The translations under genes and the position numbers were made by a program. The notes below the pieces were generated by a model. That model was given only the letters and a program-made list of their open reading frames with translations. It searched no databases and was not told the DNA's origin. From contig CAWHQZ010000017.1 in NCBI GenBank assembly GCA_963831645.1, positions 682,001 to 746,000 on the forward strand: 64,000 bases of DNA. The letters are read 5' to 3'. Positions 50,782 to 59,811 of this stretch are shown piece by piece. How positions within the stretch are numbered: the first letter of the stretch is position 1; each line of letters opens with the position of its first letter. The stretch is from CAWHQZ01 sp963831645. Its GTDB lineage: Bacteria > Pseudomonadota > Alphaproteobacteria > Rhizobiales > Aestuariivirgaceae.

Positions 50782-51390
50782 TTAGTTCAGCTTGCCGCCC
50801 GGGACGACCTCCAGCGCCGGCTTCGTTCGGTCCAGGTGACGCACCTGCATCCCGCGATCCACCGCGGGCGGAGGCAGCTGGTCGGTCCAGATGATGCGGA
50901 TACTCGACAACTCGAAGGTGGTCAGACGGTCGCGTCCGAGCCATTCGGGGTGGGGGAATGGAATGATGATGCCCAGCACCTGACGACGATCACTGTCATC
51001 GGCTACTGGAAGCCCCATGAATTCGAGACCCGTTTGCCTGTTGCCGGCGGTTTTCGCCCTGAGGCGCATGGCGAACGGCTGGCAGTTCTCGATGGTTCCC
51101 TTGAGCAGGTCGCTGATCGTGCGGCGCTCGAAGCTCGGCCATGCGGAAAACGGCAGCTTGCCGGTCAGATTATCCTGCCACATCGCGCAGATCCCCGTGC
51201 CGGCGAGACGAAAGCGATGGTCGGCACTCAAGGGCACGGGCTCGGATAGGAAGATCCAGGGCAGGAGCTGGCGGATTTCCCGCAAGTCTACCGCGCGACG
51301 CGGCGCGGCATTGCGCTCGCCGCGAATGGATTCCCAGTGCCGGAACAGGTGGCGGCTTCCGGGGTGCAGAATTTCGGTACTCGTCGGCAT
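50782..51390 (-). CDS. PAS_5 domain protein
   Basis: 202 residues of the short PAS_5 family typical of Rhizobiales: LFRHWESIRGERNAAPRRAV, LLPWIFLSEPVPLSADHRFR, LAGTGICAMW, and LGIIIPFPHPEWLGRDRL at the end of the fold. It has no output domain, so it is a free PAS sensor or adaptor. ATG 51390 is preferred; the longer frame to 51441 begins in the promoter region shared with the rhomboid gene. Confidence 0.82.
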   Translation of the reverse strand: MPTSTEILHPGSRHLFRHWESIRGERNAAPRRAVDLREIRQLLPWIFLSEPVPLSADHRFRLAGTGICAMWQDNLTGKLPFSAWPSFERRTISDLLKGTIENCQPFAMRLRAKTAGNRQTGLEFMGLPVADDSDRRQVLGIIIPFPHPEWLGRDRLTTFELSSIRIIWTDQLPPPAVDRGMQVRHLDRTKPALEVVPGGKLN

Positions 51391-51489
51391 CGTCGAGGCT
51401 CCACAAAGATCGCCATCCGGTACCAAAGCGGCACAGTCCATTGCGGCGGTGCAGGCAACGTGCCAATAGGTGCCCCCGCATCATCGCTC

Positions 51490-52275
51490 ATGGTGATGCG
51501 TGGATTCCTGCCGAACACGGAGTGTTTCAGAGTGGCACATGACGAGAAAGGTGCGGCGTTAAAGGGCGCTCCGGTCTTCAATGTACCAGGCGTCGTGCTG
51601 GCGCTCGCGCTCATGATGGTCGGTATCCACGCCTCGGTGGCATGGGGAGCCGTCAGCGCCGAAGAAGTCATGGTTCTCTTCGCTTTTCTGCCCGCCCGCG
51701 GGTTCATCGATCCCTCGCTTACGTCCTATCCGGCGTGGGTGATCGAGGGGGCTGCCTGGTGGACCTACGTCACCTATGCTCTGTTGCACGCCGACTGGAT
51801 GCACCTGGCGATCAACGTTTTTTTCATGCTGGCCTTCGGAAGTTTCTTGGCGCGCCGGCTCGGGCCGATGCCTTTTCTGCTGCTCAGCGCGGTGGGCGCC
51901 GCGGCCGGCGCGCTTGTCTACAGCGCGCTGCATAAAGGTGAATTCGCGGTGCTGGTCGGCGCCTCTGCCGCCATCTCCGCCCAAGTCGCCGGCGCCGCGC
52001 GGCTCATGTTTGCACGGCCGGGGGCGCTTCGTCACATGGGTGAGCGCGAAATCAGGCAACTGAGGGCGCTGAGCCTGGCGGAAATGCTTGCGAGCCGCCC
52101 CGCCGTCGCTTTCATCCTGACCTGGATCGCGGTCAACATTCTGTTCGGTATCACCGGCATCGGCACCCAGGGCGGTGAGGGCCAGGTGGCCTGGGAGGCG
52201 CATCTCGGCGGGTTTGCGGCAGGACTCCTCCTGTTCTCCCTGTTCGATCGAAGCCGCGCGCCTCTAAACGTATAG
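51490..52275 (+). CDS. Rhomboid-family intramembrane serine protease
   Basis: About 261 residues with six predicted membrane helices. Motifs are YALLHADWMHLAINVFFMLA (the His-Asn pair of helix 2), VLVGASAAISAQVAGAA (the catalytic Ser in GASA of helix 4) and AWEAHLGGFAAGLLLFSLFD (catalytic His of helix 6). The catalytic dyad is thus complete. It cleaves membrane proteins within the bilayer; substrates unknown. ATG 51490 is chosen; ATG 51496 or GTG 51535 are possible. Divergent from the PAS_5 gene. Confidence 0.88.
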   Translation: MVMRGFLPNTECFRVAHDEKGAALKGAPVFNVPGVVLALALMMVGIHASVAWGAVSAEEVMVLFAFLPARGFIDPSLTSYPAWVIEGAAWWTYVTYALLHADWMHLAINVFFMLAFGSFLARRLGPMPFLLLSAVGAAAGALVYSALHKGEFAVLVGASAAISAQVAGAARLMFARPGALRHMGEREIRQLRALSLAEMLASRPAVAFILTWIAVNILFGITGIGTQGGEGQVAWEAHLGGFAAGLLLFSLFDRSRAPLNV

Positions 52276-52386
52276 AAGTCCCCTCGTTTCCTGAGCAGCC
52301 GTCTCTGGCGCCGGGCGGGCTTCGGTAAGATTCCGGGCGCGCGGTGGGCGAAGTTCCAGTAGACGATGCGGCACGATGCAGATGCG

Positions 52387-53178
52387 TCATCCGAGCCCGG
52401 CGGCTCGCGCGATCAGAAACAACCCTGCCCCGACGCCGACGGCCCCGATGGCTCGCGCGACGCGCTCACCGGCCGGCGCGAGACGTTCGACGGTGATGGC
52501 TGCCGTCACGACAGTCATCGCGCGCAGGTCCATGACCCCGATGACGAGGAGGATCGCCGTCAGACCGGCACAGCAGTAGCTGCAGTGGAGGCCGAGGCGC
52601 AGGCCGTGCCGCCAGGCCGTGCCGGCGTCGGCCGGCAACGTACGGCCGAGCCCCGGCGCCTCCCGGCAGCAGGCGAGGTGATGCGCCTTCCACGCGGTGA
52701 ACTGGAGCGCGCCGGCGCTCACCACGACCACGCCGACCGCGATCGGAACGGCGCGCGCCAGCGCCGGCTGCTGCATCTCGATCGCCGCCAGCGCGACGCC
52801 CAGCGGAAAAGCGGCCATTCCGAACACGGTCCAGACGAGGAAGTAACCCACGCCCACGAGCGCGGTCAGCCCACCGAGGCGCGCCTCGCATGGCCTGCCA
52901 ACGGCATGGCGGTAGCGCCACAGCATCGGGACCAGGGACGGCAGCATCATCGCCAGCATCATCACGACCCACATGCCGAGGAACGACGCCGCGGCGCCGG
53001 GCCACGTCTGTCCGGGCATCCGCATCCAGGCCATCGACATCGTCCAGCCGCCGGGCATCGGCATCCCGCCCATCGCCGACATGGACGCGCACCAGACGAT
53101 CGTTACCGCCGCGCTGGCGGCGAAAAGCAGCGCCGAGACGCCAAAAAAGGCTTGCTGGGAAGCTCGCTCGGAAGCCAT
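52387..53178 (-). CDS. DUF2182 metal-binding membrane protein
   Basis: 263 residues, about seven membrane helices. The N-terminal part is Met-rich (MSAMGGMPMPGGWTMSMAWM, RMPGQTW, MWVVMMLAMMLPSLVPML), the hallmark of DUF2182 'predicted metal-binding integral membrane proteins'. A C-terminal Cys cluster (HHLACCREAP, GLHCSYCCAGL) could bind copper or another metal. It lies 47 bp downstream of the DUF899 gene, probably in the same operon. Confidence 0.85.
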   Translation of the reverse strand: MASERASQQAFFGVSALLFAASAAVTIVWCASMSAMGGMPMPGGWTMSMAWMRMPGQTWPGAAASFLGMWVVMMLAMMLPSLVPMLWRYRHAVGRPCEARLGGLTALVGVGYFLVWTVFGMAAFPLGVALAAIEMQQPALARAVPIAVGVVVVSAGALQFTAWKAHHLACCREAPGLGRTLPADAGTAWRHGLRLGLHCSYCCAGLTAILLVIGVMDLRAMTVVTAAITVERLAPAGERVARAIGAVGVGAGLFLIARAAGLG

Positions 53179-53225
53179 GCGTCGTGAGATCACCCCGTCG
53201 ATGCTCTTCGCAACCACGACTTCGC

Positions 53226-54023
53226 TCAGCCCTTGTTGTACTCGTCGTGGCGGCGCCACCAGATGCCCGTCTCGTTGCGCCCCTTGGGCGCGCGGTCGAG
53301 CCATGGGTACATGCCCCAGAGGGCGTCCAATCCGCGCGAATAGGCCGAATAGGTGTGGTAGACGGCGCCATCCTCGAGCACGAATGCGCTCATCCCCGGC
53401 CTCTCGCGTGTGTAGGTGGCGACGTCGGTTCCGGTCATGGCCGCGTTGTCGGCGACAGGATCTTCGCCGCGTTTCGTCAGTGTGTCGCCAATCCCGCTTG
53501 TCGCCCACGCGGCCTCGCGCCGGTAGTTGTATTCGATGCCCCCCTCGCGCTGTTGCTCCTCGGTGAAGGAGACGTTGAAGTCGAAGTTGAAGTTGAAGTT
53601 GAAGTCGCCGCCGAGCGAGGACGCCCAGGGAAACGTCCACCCCATCCGCCGCTTGTACGCCTGCAGCTTGGCGAGCGGCGCCCGCGACACCGCCGAAAGC
53701 GTGACGTCGTGGTGCGCCAGGTGGACGACAAAGCCATCGAACCCGTCCGCGATCGTCGAGCAGGTCGCACACCCCGCCGTGTAGTCGGGCCCGAACATGT
53801 AGTGGTAGACGAGGAGCTGCGAGCGCCCCCGGAAGAGGTCTGCCAGCGAGGCGCTTCCTTCATCGGTCTCGAACCGGTACTCCTTGTCGACCCGAACCCA
53901 CGGCAGCTCCTGCCGCCGCTGCGCCAGCTCGTCGCTGCGCCGCGTCAGCTCCTTCTCAGCCTCGAGCAGCTCGAGCCGCGCTGCGAGCCACTCTTTACGT
54001 GTCCCGGTCATGTGCTTCGTCAT
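53226..54023 (-). CDS. DUF899 thioredoxin-like family protein (second copy)
   Basis: 265 residues from ATG 54023 (GGAGAG site). It shares with the copy at 2658-3398 the segments GRSQLLVYHYMFGP, HHDVTLSAVSRAPL and KRRMGWTFPWASS; the CxxC-type pair is GCATCST. It has a striking FNFNFNFDFNVSF run (residues about 160-172, codons ttc-aac repeated) and a longer insert before YHTYSAYSRGLDALWG. Not a close duplicate: codon use and inserts differ, so it was acquired separately. Reaction unknown. Confidence 0.88.
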   Translation of the reverse strand: MTKHMTGTRKEWLAARLELLEAEKELTRRSDELAQRRQELPWVRVDKEYRFETDEGSASLADLFRGRSQLLVYHYMFGPDYTAGCATCSTIADGFDGFVVHLAHHDVTLSAVSRAPLAKLQAYKRRMGWTFPWASSLGGDFNFNFNFDFNVSFTEEQQREGGIEYNYRREAAWATSGIGDTLTKRGEDPVADNAAMTGTDVATYTRERPGMSAFVLEDGAVYHTYSAYSRGLDALWGMYPWLDRAPKGRNETGIWWRRHDEYNKG

Positions 54024-54160
54024 CGCTCTTCTCTCCTTCCTTCGGGTGTCCTTCATCGTTCGTTCCCGTCAGTCTCGATGCGACTTGGTGATTGTGGGTC
54101 ATGAGATAGATTTAGCGCCGGGCATCGAACGATGGGAGTGACAAGTGTGACGGGATTCCG

Positions 54161-55381
54161 ATGGACTCGCTGATCACTGCCGCGGCGCGTGCACTCGCAG
54201 CGGGTGATCCCCTGGGCGCATTGAAGCGGGTCGCCCTGCGCGACGACGCGCCTGCGCTCGCGCTTCGAGGCATCGCGATGGCGCAGCTCGGCGAGCTCGT
54301 TCGCGCGAAGGCTCTCCTGCGACGTGCTGCGCGCGCATTCGGTCCGAAAGAGGCCATGGCCCGCGCGAGGTGCATCGTCGCCGAGGCCGAGATCGCGCTC
54401 GCCTCGCGCGACCTGGGCTGGCCTGCGAAGGCGCTCGACGCGGCGCTGGCGACGCTCGAAGAGCACGGCGACCGGGTAAACGCCGCGCATGCGCGCTATC
54501 TCGAGATTCGGCGCCTCCTCCTGATCGGGCGCCTCGACGAGGCCGAGCGCAGGCTCGCCGATCTCGATCCCGCGCCCTTCCCTCCCGCGCCGAGGGCCGC
54601 CCACGAGCTGGTGGTCGCGGGGATCGCGATGCGACGCCTCCGGACGAAGACGGCGCGCGCTGCGCTCGCTCGGGCCGAGCACGCCGCGCTCCGCGCAGGC
54701 ATCCCCGCGCTGACGGCGGAAGTCGAAAGCGTATCCCTCGTCCTGAACACGCCCGCGGCGCGCCTGATTGCGCGTGGCGAGGAGCGACTCCTCCTGCTCG
54801 AGGAGGTTGAAGCGTTGCTGGCGTCGGGGGCGCTCGTTGTGGACGCGTGCCGTCATGTCGTGCGTGACGCACGCAACGTGATCTCGCTCGCAAGGCGTCC
54901 GGTGTTGTTCGCGCTCGCACAGGCGCTGGCCGAAGCGTGGCCGGTAGACGTACCGAGGGACACGCTCGTCGCGCGGGCATTCCGGGCGAAGCTCGCCGAT
55001 GAATTGCATCGCGCCCGGTTGCGGGTCGAAGTCGGGCGGCTTCGTTCGGTGCTTCGGACGCTGGCCGGCGTGAGCGCCACGAAACGAGGTTTTGCGCTGG
55101 CGCCGCGCCGCGCACGCGAGGTAGTCGTGCTGGCGCGGCCCGTCGAAGAGGCGCATGCGGCGGTGCTCGCCTTCCTCGCCGACGGTGAATCGTGGTCGAG
55201 CTCGGCCCTTGCGCTTGCGCTGGGAACGAGCCAGCGCACCGTGCAGCGGGCGCTCGAACCGCTTGCGGCAGCAGGCAAGGTGCAGTCGTTCGGTCGCGGG
55301 CGAGCTCGTCGTTGGATGACCCCGCCCGTGCCGGGATTCACGACGACCTTGTTACTCCCCGCTCCTCTGCCGATTGACTAG
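54161..55381 (+). CDS. Repeat-rich regulator with C-terminal HTH
   Basis: 406 residues. The N-terminal 240 residues are alanine- and arginine-rich helical repeats of TPR-like character (ALALRGIAMAQLGELVRAKA, AARAFGPKEAMARARCIVAE, ALDAALATLEEHGDRVNAAH). The C-terminus (SSSALALALGTSQRTVQRAL then EPLAAAGKVQSFGRGRARRW) is a winged-helix DNA-binding domain. The style and the strong gcg/cgc codon bias resemble myxobacterial proteins more than the neighbours. Likely a regulator of the adjacent genes (divergent DUF899/DUF2182, downstream propeller). Confidence 0.75.
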   Translation: MDSLITAAARALAAGDPLGALKRVALRDDAPALALRGIAMAQLGELVRAKALLRRAARAFGPKEAMARARCIVAEAEIALASRDLGWPAKALDAALATLEEHGDRVNAAHARYLEIRRLLLIGRLDEAERRLADLDPAPFPPAPRAAHELVVAGIAMRRLRTKTARAALARAEHAALRAGIPALTAEVESVSLVLNTPAARLIARGEERLLLLEEVEALLASGALVVDACRHVVRDARNVISLARRPVLFALAQALAEAWPVDVPRDTLVARAFRAKLADELHRARLRVEVGRLRSVLRTLAGVSATKRGFALAPRRAREVVVLARPVEEAHAAVLAFLADGESWSSSALALALGTSQRTVQRALEPLAAAGKVQSFGRGRARRWMTPPVPGFTTTLLLPAPLPID

Positions 55382-55390
55382 GATGGAAGC

Positions 55391-56038
55391 ATGAGTTGAT
55401 CAACCGCCGAGATCGTCCGTGAGTATGGACCCTTTTCGGGCGCCGACAGCGTGCATGGAGTCACGTATGACGGTCAGAACGTCTGGTTTGCTGCTGGAGA
55501 CAAGCTGATCGCCTTCGATCCTGCGAGCGGGAAGACGCTGCGCTCGATCGATGTCGCCGCGCATGCAGGAACGGCCTTCGACGGCCAGCACCTGTTTCAG
55601 CTCGCCGAGGATCGCATCCAGAAAATCGATCCGAAGACCGGCCGTGTGCTCGCCACGATCCCCGCGCCCGGCGGCGGCGGTGACTCGGGGCTCACTTGGG
55701 CCGAAGGGACGCTCTGGGTGGGACAGTATCGGGACCGGAAGATCCATCAAGTCGATCCTCAAACAGGGGCGATTCTTCGCACGATCGAATCCAACCGCTT
55801 CGTCACCGGGGTCACCTGGATCGACGGAGAGCTCTGGCACGGCACCTGGGAAGGTGACGAGAGCGATTTGAGGCGAGTCGATCCTCGGACGGGAGAGGTC
55901 CTGGAGAGGCTCGAGATGCCGCCCGGAGTGAGCGTTTCGGGGCTCGAATCCGATGGCGGCGATAAGTTCTTCTGCGGAGGAGGAAGGAGCGGGAAGGTGA
56001 GGACCGTCCGCCGTCCCAGGCGAGGCTCCGCGCCATAG
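55391..56038 (+). CDS. Beta-propeller protein (glutamine-cyclotransferase/YncE-like), start interrupted
   Basis: About 200 residues of propeller-like repeats: VHGVTYDGQNVWFAAGDKLI, FDPASGKTLRSIDVAAHAGT, KIDPKTGRVLATIPAPGGGG, GLTWAEGTLWVGQYRDRKIH, VTWIDGELWHGTWEGDESDL. The natural start ATG 55391 (MS) meets TGA at 55397, after which the same frame continues STAEIVREYGPFSGADSVHG. A downstream start such as GTG 55451 gives 195 residues but loses one strand. Follows the HTH gene by 10 bp, same transfer-like composition. Confidence 0.72.
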
Positions 56039-56118
56039 CGTAACACACTGGACGTCCGCTCGGCGCAACTCTGCTTGCCTCATCCGGGGCCGCTGATCGG
56101 ACCCCGCTTCAGGCTTCG

Positions 56119-56505
56119 CTACTCCCGTGAATCGATCCGCAAGCTCCCGGATTCGGACTCAACCTGGCGATAGAAACACGAATGGCGGCCGGTATGACAG
56201 GCAACGCCACGCCCTTCCAGCTCGACGGTAAGCAAGAGAGCGTCCTGATCGCAGTCGATGTGCACTGCAAGCACTTTCTGCACCTCGCCCGAGGTCTCTC
56301 CCTTGTGCCACAGAGATTGCCGCGAACGGCTCCAGTAGTGAGCCTCGCCCGTGGCGAGCGTCAGCCGCAGGGCTTCTTCGTTGCAGTAGGCGAGCATCAA
56401 GACACGTCCGGTGGACGACTCCTGGACGATCGCCGGAATGAGCCCGTGTTTGTCGTAGCGCGGCGCCAACGCAAGCCCTTCCTCGAGGTTCGGGCCGCGT
56501 GCCAT
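56119..56505 (-). CDS. hisI: Phosphoribosyl-AMP cyclohydrolase
   Basis: 128 residues; opens the adenine ring of PR-AMP in histidine synthesis. Metal and substrate motifs: YCNEEALRLTLATGEAHYWS, SRQSLWHKGETSG, VHIDCDQDALLLTVE (Mg/Zn Asp-Cys-Asp) and CHTGRHSCFYR (zinc Cys pair). It lacks the HisE domain, as normal in alphaproteobacteria. It lies 12 bp after folE on the same strand. Confidence 0.95.
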   Translation of the reverse strand: MARGPNLEEGLALAPRYDKHGLIPAIVQESSTGRVLMLAYCNEEALRLTLATGEAHYWSRSRQSLWHKGETSGEVQKVLAVHIDCDQDALLLTVELEGRGVACHTGRHSCFYRQVESESGSLRIDSRE

Positions 56506-56517
56506 CGTGCTGCCGTC

Positions 56518-57144
56518 CTAGAGAGAGAAGCCGCCGCCGGGCCTGCGCACCAGTTCCATGAAGCGGTTCTGCATGACGGGATTGGTGCGAAACTCACCGG
56601 TGAACTGCGTGGTGACGGTTGCTGCGTTGCGCTTGTTGACGCCGCGTAACGACATGCACTGGTGGACCGCTTCGAGCATGACGGCAACGCCGCGCGGCTT
56701 CAAGCGGTGATCGATGACGTTGGCGATCTGGGCAGTCATGCTTTCCTGGGTCTGCAGCCGCCGCGCGAAGATCTCCACCACTCGCGCCAGCTTCGAAATC
56801 CCGACCACGACACCGGAGGGCAGATAGGCCACGTGTGCGCGGCCGATGAACGGCGCGATGTGATGCTCGCAATGGGAGCTGAAATCGATGTCGCGCAGCA
56901 TGACGATATCGTCGTAGCCTTCCACCTCGGTGAAGGTCTTGGACAGCGCCTCGTCGGGATCCTCACTATAACCCTGGAAGAACTCGCGATAGGCCCTGAC
57001 CACCCGCTGTGGGGTGTCCGCCAGCCCTTCACGCCCGGGATCATCACCGGCCCAAGCGATGAGCGTCCTCACCGCCTCTTCCGCGTCCGCGGCGGTGGGG
57101 CGCCGAACGTCGGCCTTGGCATTTCTTTTCGTAGAGGCGTCCAT
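56518..57144 (-). CDS. folE: GTP cyclohydrolase I
   Basis: 208 residues; makes dihydroneopterin triphosphate from GTP for folate synthesis. Zinc ligands are in DFSSHCEHHIAPFIGRAHVA (Cys and His) and the later Cys in EAVHQCMSLRG. Other landmarks are GLADTPQRVVRAYREFFQGY, LSKLARVVE-like GISKLARVVEIFARRLQTQE and TTQFTGEF. ATG 57144 (MDASTKRNAK) is chosen over the frame to 57276. The order folE-hisI with a divergent Fe-S scaffold gene is a common rhizobial arrangement. Confidence 0.95.
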   Translation of the reverse strand: MDASTKRNAKADVRRPTAADAEEAVRTLIAWAGDDPGREGLADTPQRVVRAYREFFQGYSEDPDEALSKTFTEVEGYDDIVMLRDIDFSSHCEHHIAPFIGRAHVAYLPSGVVVGISKLARVVEIFARRLQTQESMTAQIANVIDHRLKPRGVAVMLEAVHQCMSLRGVNKRNAATVTTQFTGEFRTNPVMQNRFMELVRRPGGGFSL

Positions 57145-57256
57145 CGCTTCGAATTCCTTCCTTCGGCGGTCTTGACCGCTGTTCAGGGCGCTCCCCATAT
57201 CACGCAGTCTGAGGGTCGCAAAGCCTCCCGGCGAGGCCCGCGACGGGTATATAGTG

Positions 57257-57712
57257 ATGGTCATGCTCGATGACATCTACAACCGCAGGATTCTCGCTTT
57301 TGCTGCGGAAATCCCGCATCTGAAACGGCTCGACCACCCCGACGCGACGGCGATCGCGCACTCAAAGCTGTGCGGGAGCCGCGTGACCGTCGACATCAAG
57401 ATGGCGGGCGACGTCGTGTCGGACTTTGGTCATGAAGTAAAGGCCTGCGCGCTCGGCCAGGCGTCCTCCTCGATCATGGCGCGCAATGTCGTCGGCTCGA
57501 CGGGCGAGGAATTGCGCCTGGTGCGTCAAGAGATGTACGCCATGCTCAAGGACAACGGCCCACCGCCCTCCGGCAAATGGCACGACCTCGACGCCCTGAA
57601 CCCGGTACGCGACTTCAAGGCCCGGCATGCTTCGACGCTGCTCACGTTCGATGCCGTCGTCGACGCCATCAGCCAGGTCGAGGCTCGCCGGGGCGGTCGC
57701 TCCGATGGCTGA
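57257..57712 (+). CDS. NifU-like iron-sulfur cluster scaffold protein
   Basis: About 151 residues of the NifU N-terminal/IscU-like family: MLDDIYNRRILAFAAEIPHL, KLCGSRVTVDIKMAGD, EVKACALGQASSSIMARNVV and an HASTLLTFDAVVDAI end. Cys residues in LCGS and KACALG correspond to two of the three cluster ligands. It belongs to the alphaproteobacterial subgroup divergent from folE. ATG 57257 or 57263 (MLDDIY) are both possible starts. Confidence 0.85.
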   Translation: MVMLDDIYNRRILAFAAEIPHLKRLDHPDATAIAHSKLCGSRVTVDIKMAGDVVSDFGHEVKACALGQASSSIMARNVVGSTGEELRLVRQEMYAMLKDNGPPPSGKWHDLDALNPVRDFKARHASTLLTFDAVVDAISQVEARRGGRSDG

Positions 57713-58178
57713 TCGCAAGCCGACAACCCTGGCCACCGCAGTCAGTCCACGCATCGGCAGCGGCTATCCGAAGCAGTTTGCCGAGCCCTGCCGCACCCGG
57801 GCCAAGCACATGCTCGGCGATTACTTCGGACTGACCCAGTTCGGCGTGAATCTCACTGTTCTGCCGCCCGGTGGCTGGTCCGCACAACGGCACTGGCACG
57901 AAAAGGAAGACGAGTTCGTATATGTCGTTGAAGGTGAAATTATGCTCATCGACGAGACGGGAGATCATGTGTTGAGTCCCGGCATGTGCGCCGGCTTCAA
58001 AGCGGGTGTGAACAACGGCCATCACCTGGTCAATTGCTCGGACAAGAACGCATCTTATCTCGAGATCGGCACTCGGGCTGCCGACGAGCGCGCGCATTAC
58101 TCCGATATCGACATGCTGGTCGAAAGATCATCCGACGGCAGCTGGCAGTTTCGGCGGAAGGACGGCAGCCCCTATTGA
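57705..58178 (+). CDS. Cupin domain protein
   Basis: 157 residues. A single cupin barrel with motif 1 in SAQRHWHEKEDEFVYVVEGE (two His and a Glu) and motif 2 in GMCAGFKAGVNNGHHLVNCS (His). Such proteins bind one metal and may be isomerases, dioxygenases or sensors. The start ATG 57705 overlaps the NifU-like stop by 8 bp. Confidence 0.87.
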   Translation: MADRKPTTLATAVSPRIGSGYPKQFAEPCRTRAKHMLGDYFGLTQFGVNLTVLPPGGWSAQRHWHEKEDEFVYVVEGEIMLIDETGDHVLSPGMCAGFKAGVNNGHHLVNCSDKNASYLEIGTRAADERAHYSDIDMLVERSSDGSWQFRRKDGSPY

Positions 58179-58202
58179 GGCGACCGCGAGTCGCATCCGT
58201 AT

Positions 58203-59753
58203 CTAAGGTTTGCGTCCTTCGATGTCCGGCGCCTTGGGAAATCGCGATGCGAGATCGCGCCCGGTGACCGAGGCGTGATTGCGGGTGTATTGCTCGGAGG
58301 CGTCGCGCAAGGGCTGAAAGTCCCACGGGAAACGGTGCCCGCGCTTCAGCGCTTCGAACATCATGAGGCGTGCCTGCTGGCTTTGAAGGACTTCACGTGT
58401 GGTCCGATCGACATCGAATTTCACCACGACATCATCGCCGAGTGACTTCGCCAAGGCACGGTGGGCTGATGCCCCGGCGAGATTGTTCAACTCGTCGCGG
58501 TCCGCCTCGAGATCGAACAGCTGATCGGGATCGCCCGGAGCATGGATGAACTTCCACCGCCCGCGGCGCAACATGTAGAGCGGCGCCAGTGCGCCTTCCG
58601 CCAGATATTCCCCCCAGGCGCTGGCGGCCGGATCTTCCGCAGCGCCATGGAGCAGGCCATGGAGGCTCTTGCCATCGACGGGGCGCGCCAGGCGTCCTTT
58701 GCCATCGCTTGCGAGGTCGCAGATCGTCGGCAGGAGGTCGGTGAGCGAAACCGGCTGGCGCACCCGGCGCGGCGCGAAGCGGCCGGGCGCCCAGAAGATC
58801 AGGGGCACGCGGGCCGAGGGCTCGAGGAACGACATCTTGTACCACAAGCCGCGCTCGCCCAGGAAATCGCCGTGATCCGATGTGACGGCGATTGCGGTGT
58901 TGTCGATGCGGCCAGTCGATCGCAAGGCCTCGAGCAGCCGGCCGATAAGATGGTCGATATAAGAGACGTTGGCGAAGTAGCCGTGCCGGGCGGCGCGGAC
59001 GTCGTCGTCGGTGATCCGGTACTGGTCCATCGCCGACAATTCGTATAGCCGCCGGCTGTGGGGATCGAGCTTGTCGGCCGCAATCGCAGCGACCGCGGGC
59101 ATCTCGATATCCTCGTCGCGATAGAGATTCCAGAACTCCCGGCGGGCCACGTAAGGGTCGTGGGGGTGAGTAAACGATGCCATGAGGCAAAACCGACGAT
59201 CCGCATCGTAGCGGGCATAGTCATAGAGCTTCCGCACGGCGAGAAAGGCGACCTCGTCGTCGTACTCGAGCTGGTTCGTTATTTCGGCGATGCCCGGCTG
59301 CAGCACCGAGGTCATGTTGTGGTACCACCAGTCGATGCGCTCGCCCTTGCGCCGCCAGTCGGGCGTCCAGCCGAAGTCGGCGGGATAGATGTCGGTCGTC
59401 AGCCGTTCCTCGAATCCGTGCAGCTGGTCGGGGCCCACGAAGTGCATCTTGCCGGAGAGACAGGTGCGGTATCCGGCGAGCCGCAAATAGTGCGCCCAGG
59501 TCGGGATCGAGGACGGAAACTCGGCGGCGTTGTCATAGACCCCGCTCTGCGATGGAAGGAGCCCGCTCATGATTGCGGCGCGGGCCGGAGCACAGAGCGG
59601 GCTTGCCGTATAGGCGTTTTCGAATACAACGCCCTCCTCGGCGAGACGGTCGATATTGGGCGTCCTGGACGCCCGAGCCCCGTCAGCGGCGAGGAATTGG
59701 GCTGCCAGCTGGTCGGCCATGATGATTAGGATGTTGGGCTGGGCTGCCGGCAT
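58203..59753 (-). CDS. betC: Choline-sulfatase-like sulfatase
   Basis: 516 residues. Type I sulfatase with the formylglycine motif SPLCAPARAAIMSGLLPSQS (Cys in C-A-P-A-R). Metal ligands are in NILIIMADQL (the paired Asp of most sulfatases is reduced to one), TSDHGDFLGERGLWYKMSF and the Lys/His of CLSGKMHFVGPDQLHGFEER. Length and the KMHFVGPDQLHGFE segment fit choline-sulfatase, which releases choline for glycine betaine synthesis. No other bet gene is near, so regulation and exact substrate are inferred. No signal peptide: cytosolic, as BetC. Confidence 0.8.
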   Translation of the reverse strand: MPAAQPNILIIMADQLAAQFLAADGARASRTPNIDRLAEEGVVFENAYTASPLCAPARAAIMSGLLPSQSGVYDNAAEFPSSIPTWAHYLRLAGYRTCLSGKMHFVGPDQLHGFEERLTTDIYPADFGWTPDWRRKGERIDWWYHNMTSVLQPGIAEITNQLEYDDEVAFLAVRKLYDYARYDADRRFCLMASFTHPHDPYVARREFWNLYRDEDIEMPAVAAIAADKLDPHSRRLYELSAMDQYRITDDDVRAARHGYFANVSYIDHLIGRLLEALRSTGRIDNTAIAVTSDHGDFLGERGLWYKMSFLEPSARVPLIFWAPGRFAPRRVRQPVSLTDLLPTICDLASDGKGRLARPVDGKSLHGLLHGAAEDPAASAWGEYLAEGALAPLYMLRRGRWKFIHAPGDPDQLFDLEADRDELNNLAGASAHRALAKSLGDDVVVKFDVDRTTREVLQSQQARLMMFEALKRGHRFPWDFQPLRDASEQYTRNHASVTGRDLASRFPKAPDIEGRKP

Positions 59754-59811
59754 GACGCTTTGCTCCCTGGCTCGATACTAGCAAACTGTCACGGCTACGG
59801 GACAATCCCCC

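Noticed and set aside
54053..55156. A 367-residue minus-strand frame
   Set aside because: Antisense to the repeat-rich HTH gene; no domain pattern.
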